Of a DNA stretch of 5,417 nucleotides, positions 4,289 to 5,417 are shown piece after piece. The DNA is from Chloroflexota bacterium (GTDB taxonomy: Bacteria; Chloroflexota; UBA6077). A program made the translations under genes and the position numbers. The notes under the pieces are model-generated. The model did not search any database, had not been told where the DNA came from, and saw only the letters and a program-made list of their open reading frames with translations. The stretch's first letter is position 1. Every line of letters starts with the position of its first letter. The stretch is from positions 1-5,417 of the forward strand of contig JAJYKO010000460.1 in assembly GCA_021788565.1 (NCBI GenBank). Direction: 5' to 3'.

Positions 4289-5417
4289 TTAGCCTTCGTG
4301 CGTTTCGTGGTATTGACGCTTGATCGCGGGGACTACCAGGTCCGTCCAGAGAACGAGAATAATGGCCGCCACGGGCAGTGCCAATATTGCCCCCACGATC
4401 CCCACGAGCGACGCTCCCAGAAGCAGGGCAAGTATGACGAGAAGTGGGGGCATTTCTACGTGTCGCCCCAGTACCGCCGGCGCCAGTATCTGGTTCTCCA
4501 CCATCTGGAGCGCGACGAAGAAGAGCACAACTGCTATCAGCTTCCAGGTGGGCTGGAAGAGAGCGACCAGGATGCCCGGCGCCGAGGCGAGGTAGGGGCC
4601 TGCCAGCGGCACCAGCTCGGCGAGGCCTGCTGTGACCCCTAGGAGCAGCGGGTAGGGCATCCCTAGCGCCCACATTCCCACGGTTGTTCCGACTCCTACG
4701 AAGGCGCTGAGGACGACGATACCCTTGAGCCATCCCTCGATTTTGCGCCCCATCTCGGCTGTCAGTTCTCTCGCCTTTCCCCTTCCATCGGGAGGCAGCA
4801 ACGACGTGAAGTGCTTGTATATCGCGTCCGCGTCCATTATCAGAAAGAAGGTCAGGACCAGCACAAGGCCGAGAGACAACACGCCGGTGACCGTGTTAAT
4901 GGCGAGAAATAGAATGTTGAGAGCCTGGGGAAGGTTGACGATGAACTGGCTGGCTATCTGGCTCGACAGGGTCTGAAGCGGCGGCAGCGTCGAGTAGCCG
5001 GGCAGAAGGCGCAGCCGCTGGTCGAGCCCCTGAAGGTAGTTCGGGGCGCTGGTGACCAATTTCTCTGCCTCCAGCACGATCTGAGGCACCACTACGAAAG
5101 CAAGAGCCGCGACGGCAGTCGCGAGCGCAAAGTAGAGTGTGAGAATCGCGAGCCCACGGCGTACCCTCCTATTGACGCGGGGGATCCTGTCGGTGCTCAG
5201 GCGATCGACGGTTGGCCGAAGGGCGACGGCGAGAATCACGGCGATGGACAAGAGCGTGAGCACTTCCAGCGTGCGGCTGACGAACCAGACTACGAACCAG
5301 ATGCCGAAGACCAGCCCGACTGTCTGGAAGACTAGCCGCCGCAGGTTTGCATAGGTGATGTTGGGCGCAGGAGGGACTGGCCGGGTGTGTGGCTCAGCCT
5401 CCTGAGACGGAAGCCTG
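4289..5417 (-). CDS. AI-2E family transporter, 5' end beyond window
   Basis: This polytopic permease belongs to the AI-2E/TqsA/PerM family (PF01594). Members are linked to export of autoinducer-2 or, in some cases, to ion antiport; the substrate here cannot be told. The open frame continues past GTG 5263 to the window edge without a stop. The added 51 codons encode a Pro-rich tail and a first membrane helix (LVFQTVGLVFGIWFVVWFVS), so the GTG is not the start and at least 375 residues exist. No ATG, GTG or TTG codon lies in frame in the added part, so the start is outside. Visible family features, counted from the window edge, are the central loop with LPPDGRGKA (about 207-215), LAELVPLAGPY (265-275), VENQILAPAVLG (306-317) and GIVGAILALPVAA (339-351). 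The usual family length is about 340-400. It converges with the PRTase gene. Confidence 0.9.
   Translation of the reverse strand, partial: RLPSQEAEPHTRPVPPAPNITYANLRRLVFQTVGLVFGIWFVVWFVSRTLEVLTLLSIAVILAVALRPTVDRLSTDRIPRVNRRVRRGLAILTLYFALATAVAALAFVVVPQIVLEAEKLVTSAPNYLQGLDQRLRLLPGYSTLPPLQTLSSQIASQFIVNLPQALNILFLAINTVTGVLSLGLVLVLTFFLIMDADAIYKHFTSLLPPDGRGKARELTAEMGRKIEGWLKGIVVLSAFVGVGTTVGMWALGMPYPLLLGVTAGLAELVPLAGPYLASAPGILVALFQPTWKLIAVVLFFVALQMVENQILAPAVLGRHVEMPPLLVILALLLGASLVGIVGAILALPVAAIILVLWTDLVVPAIKRQYHETHEG

Noticed and set aside
4236..4733. 165-codon minus-strand frame overlapping the AI-2E transporter gene
   Set aside because: Same strand, wrong frame; an Arg/Gly/Ala/Pro-rich low-complexity product with no motif, while the transporter frame has family motifs and membrane helices.

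Overview
The window is bacterial, gene-dense and GC-rich, with frequent GTG and TTG starts next to clear Shine-Dalgarno sequences. Nothing in it fixes the lineage. The site-2 protease, phosphoribosyltransferase and orotate phosphoribosyltransferase read like versions from Chloroflexota or deep-branching Gram-positive groups, but that is only an impression from sequence style.

Layout. Positions 1-388 hold no convincing gene: there is one weak open frame on the minus strand (111-326) and several inverted repeats that compete with each other for pairing. From 389 to 2212 four genes lie on the minus strand. In transcription order they are a 71-residue unrecognised small protein, pyrE (pyrimidine synthesis), a DedA-family membrane protein, and a 76-residue half-ferritin-like protein whose metal-ligand spacing resembles encapsulated ferritins. 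pyrE, dedA and the ferritin-like gene are separated by only 17 and 34 bases and probably form one operon. pyrE has a likely extended -10 promoter and a hairpin in its short leader.

A divergent intergenic region (2213-2406) separates this cluster from two plus-strand genes: an M50 site-2 protease with paired CBS domains (best start GTG 2407) and a stand-alone type I phosphoribosyltransferase (best start TTG 3628). A perfect 13-bp inverted repeat built from a tandem GTGATGA unit lies between them. The final gene, an AI-2E family transporter, is on the minus strand, converges on the phosphoribosyltransferase with a 7-base gap, and is cut at its 5' end by the window edge.

The genes combine nucleotide metabolism (two PRPP-using enzymes) with membrane functions (DedA, intramembrane protease, AI-2E permease). 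I see no mobile element, CRISPR array, tRNA or rRNA, and no clearly new multi-gene system. The most interesting items are the half-ferritin, the inverted repeat at 3575-3612, the structured stretch at 116-198, and the orphan small protein.
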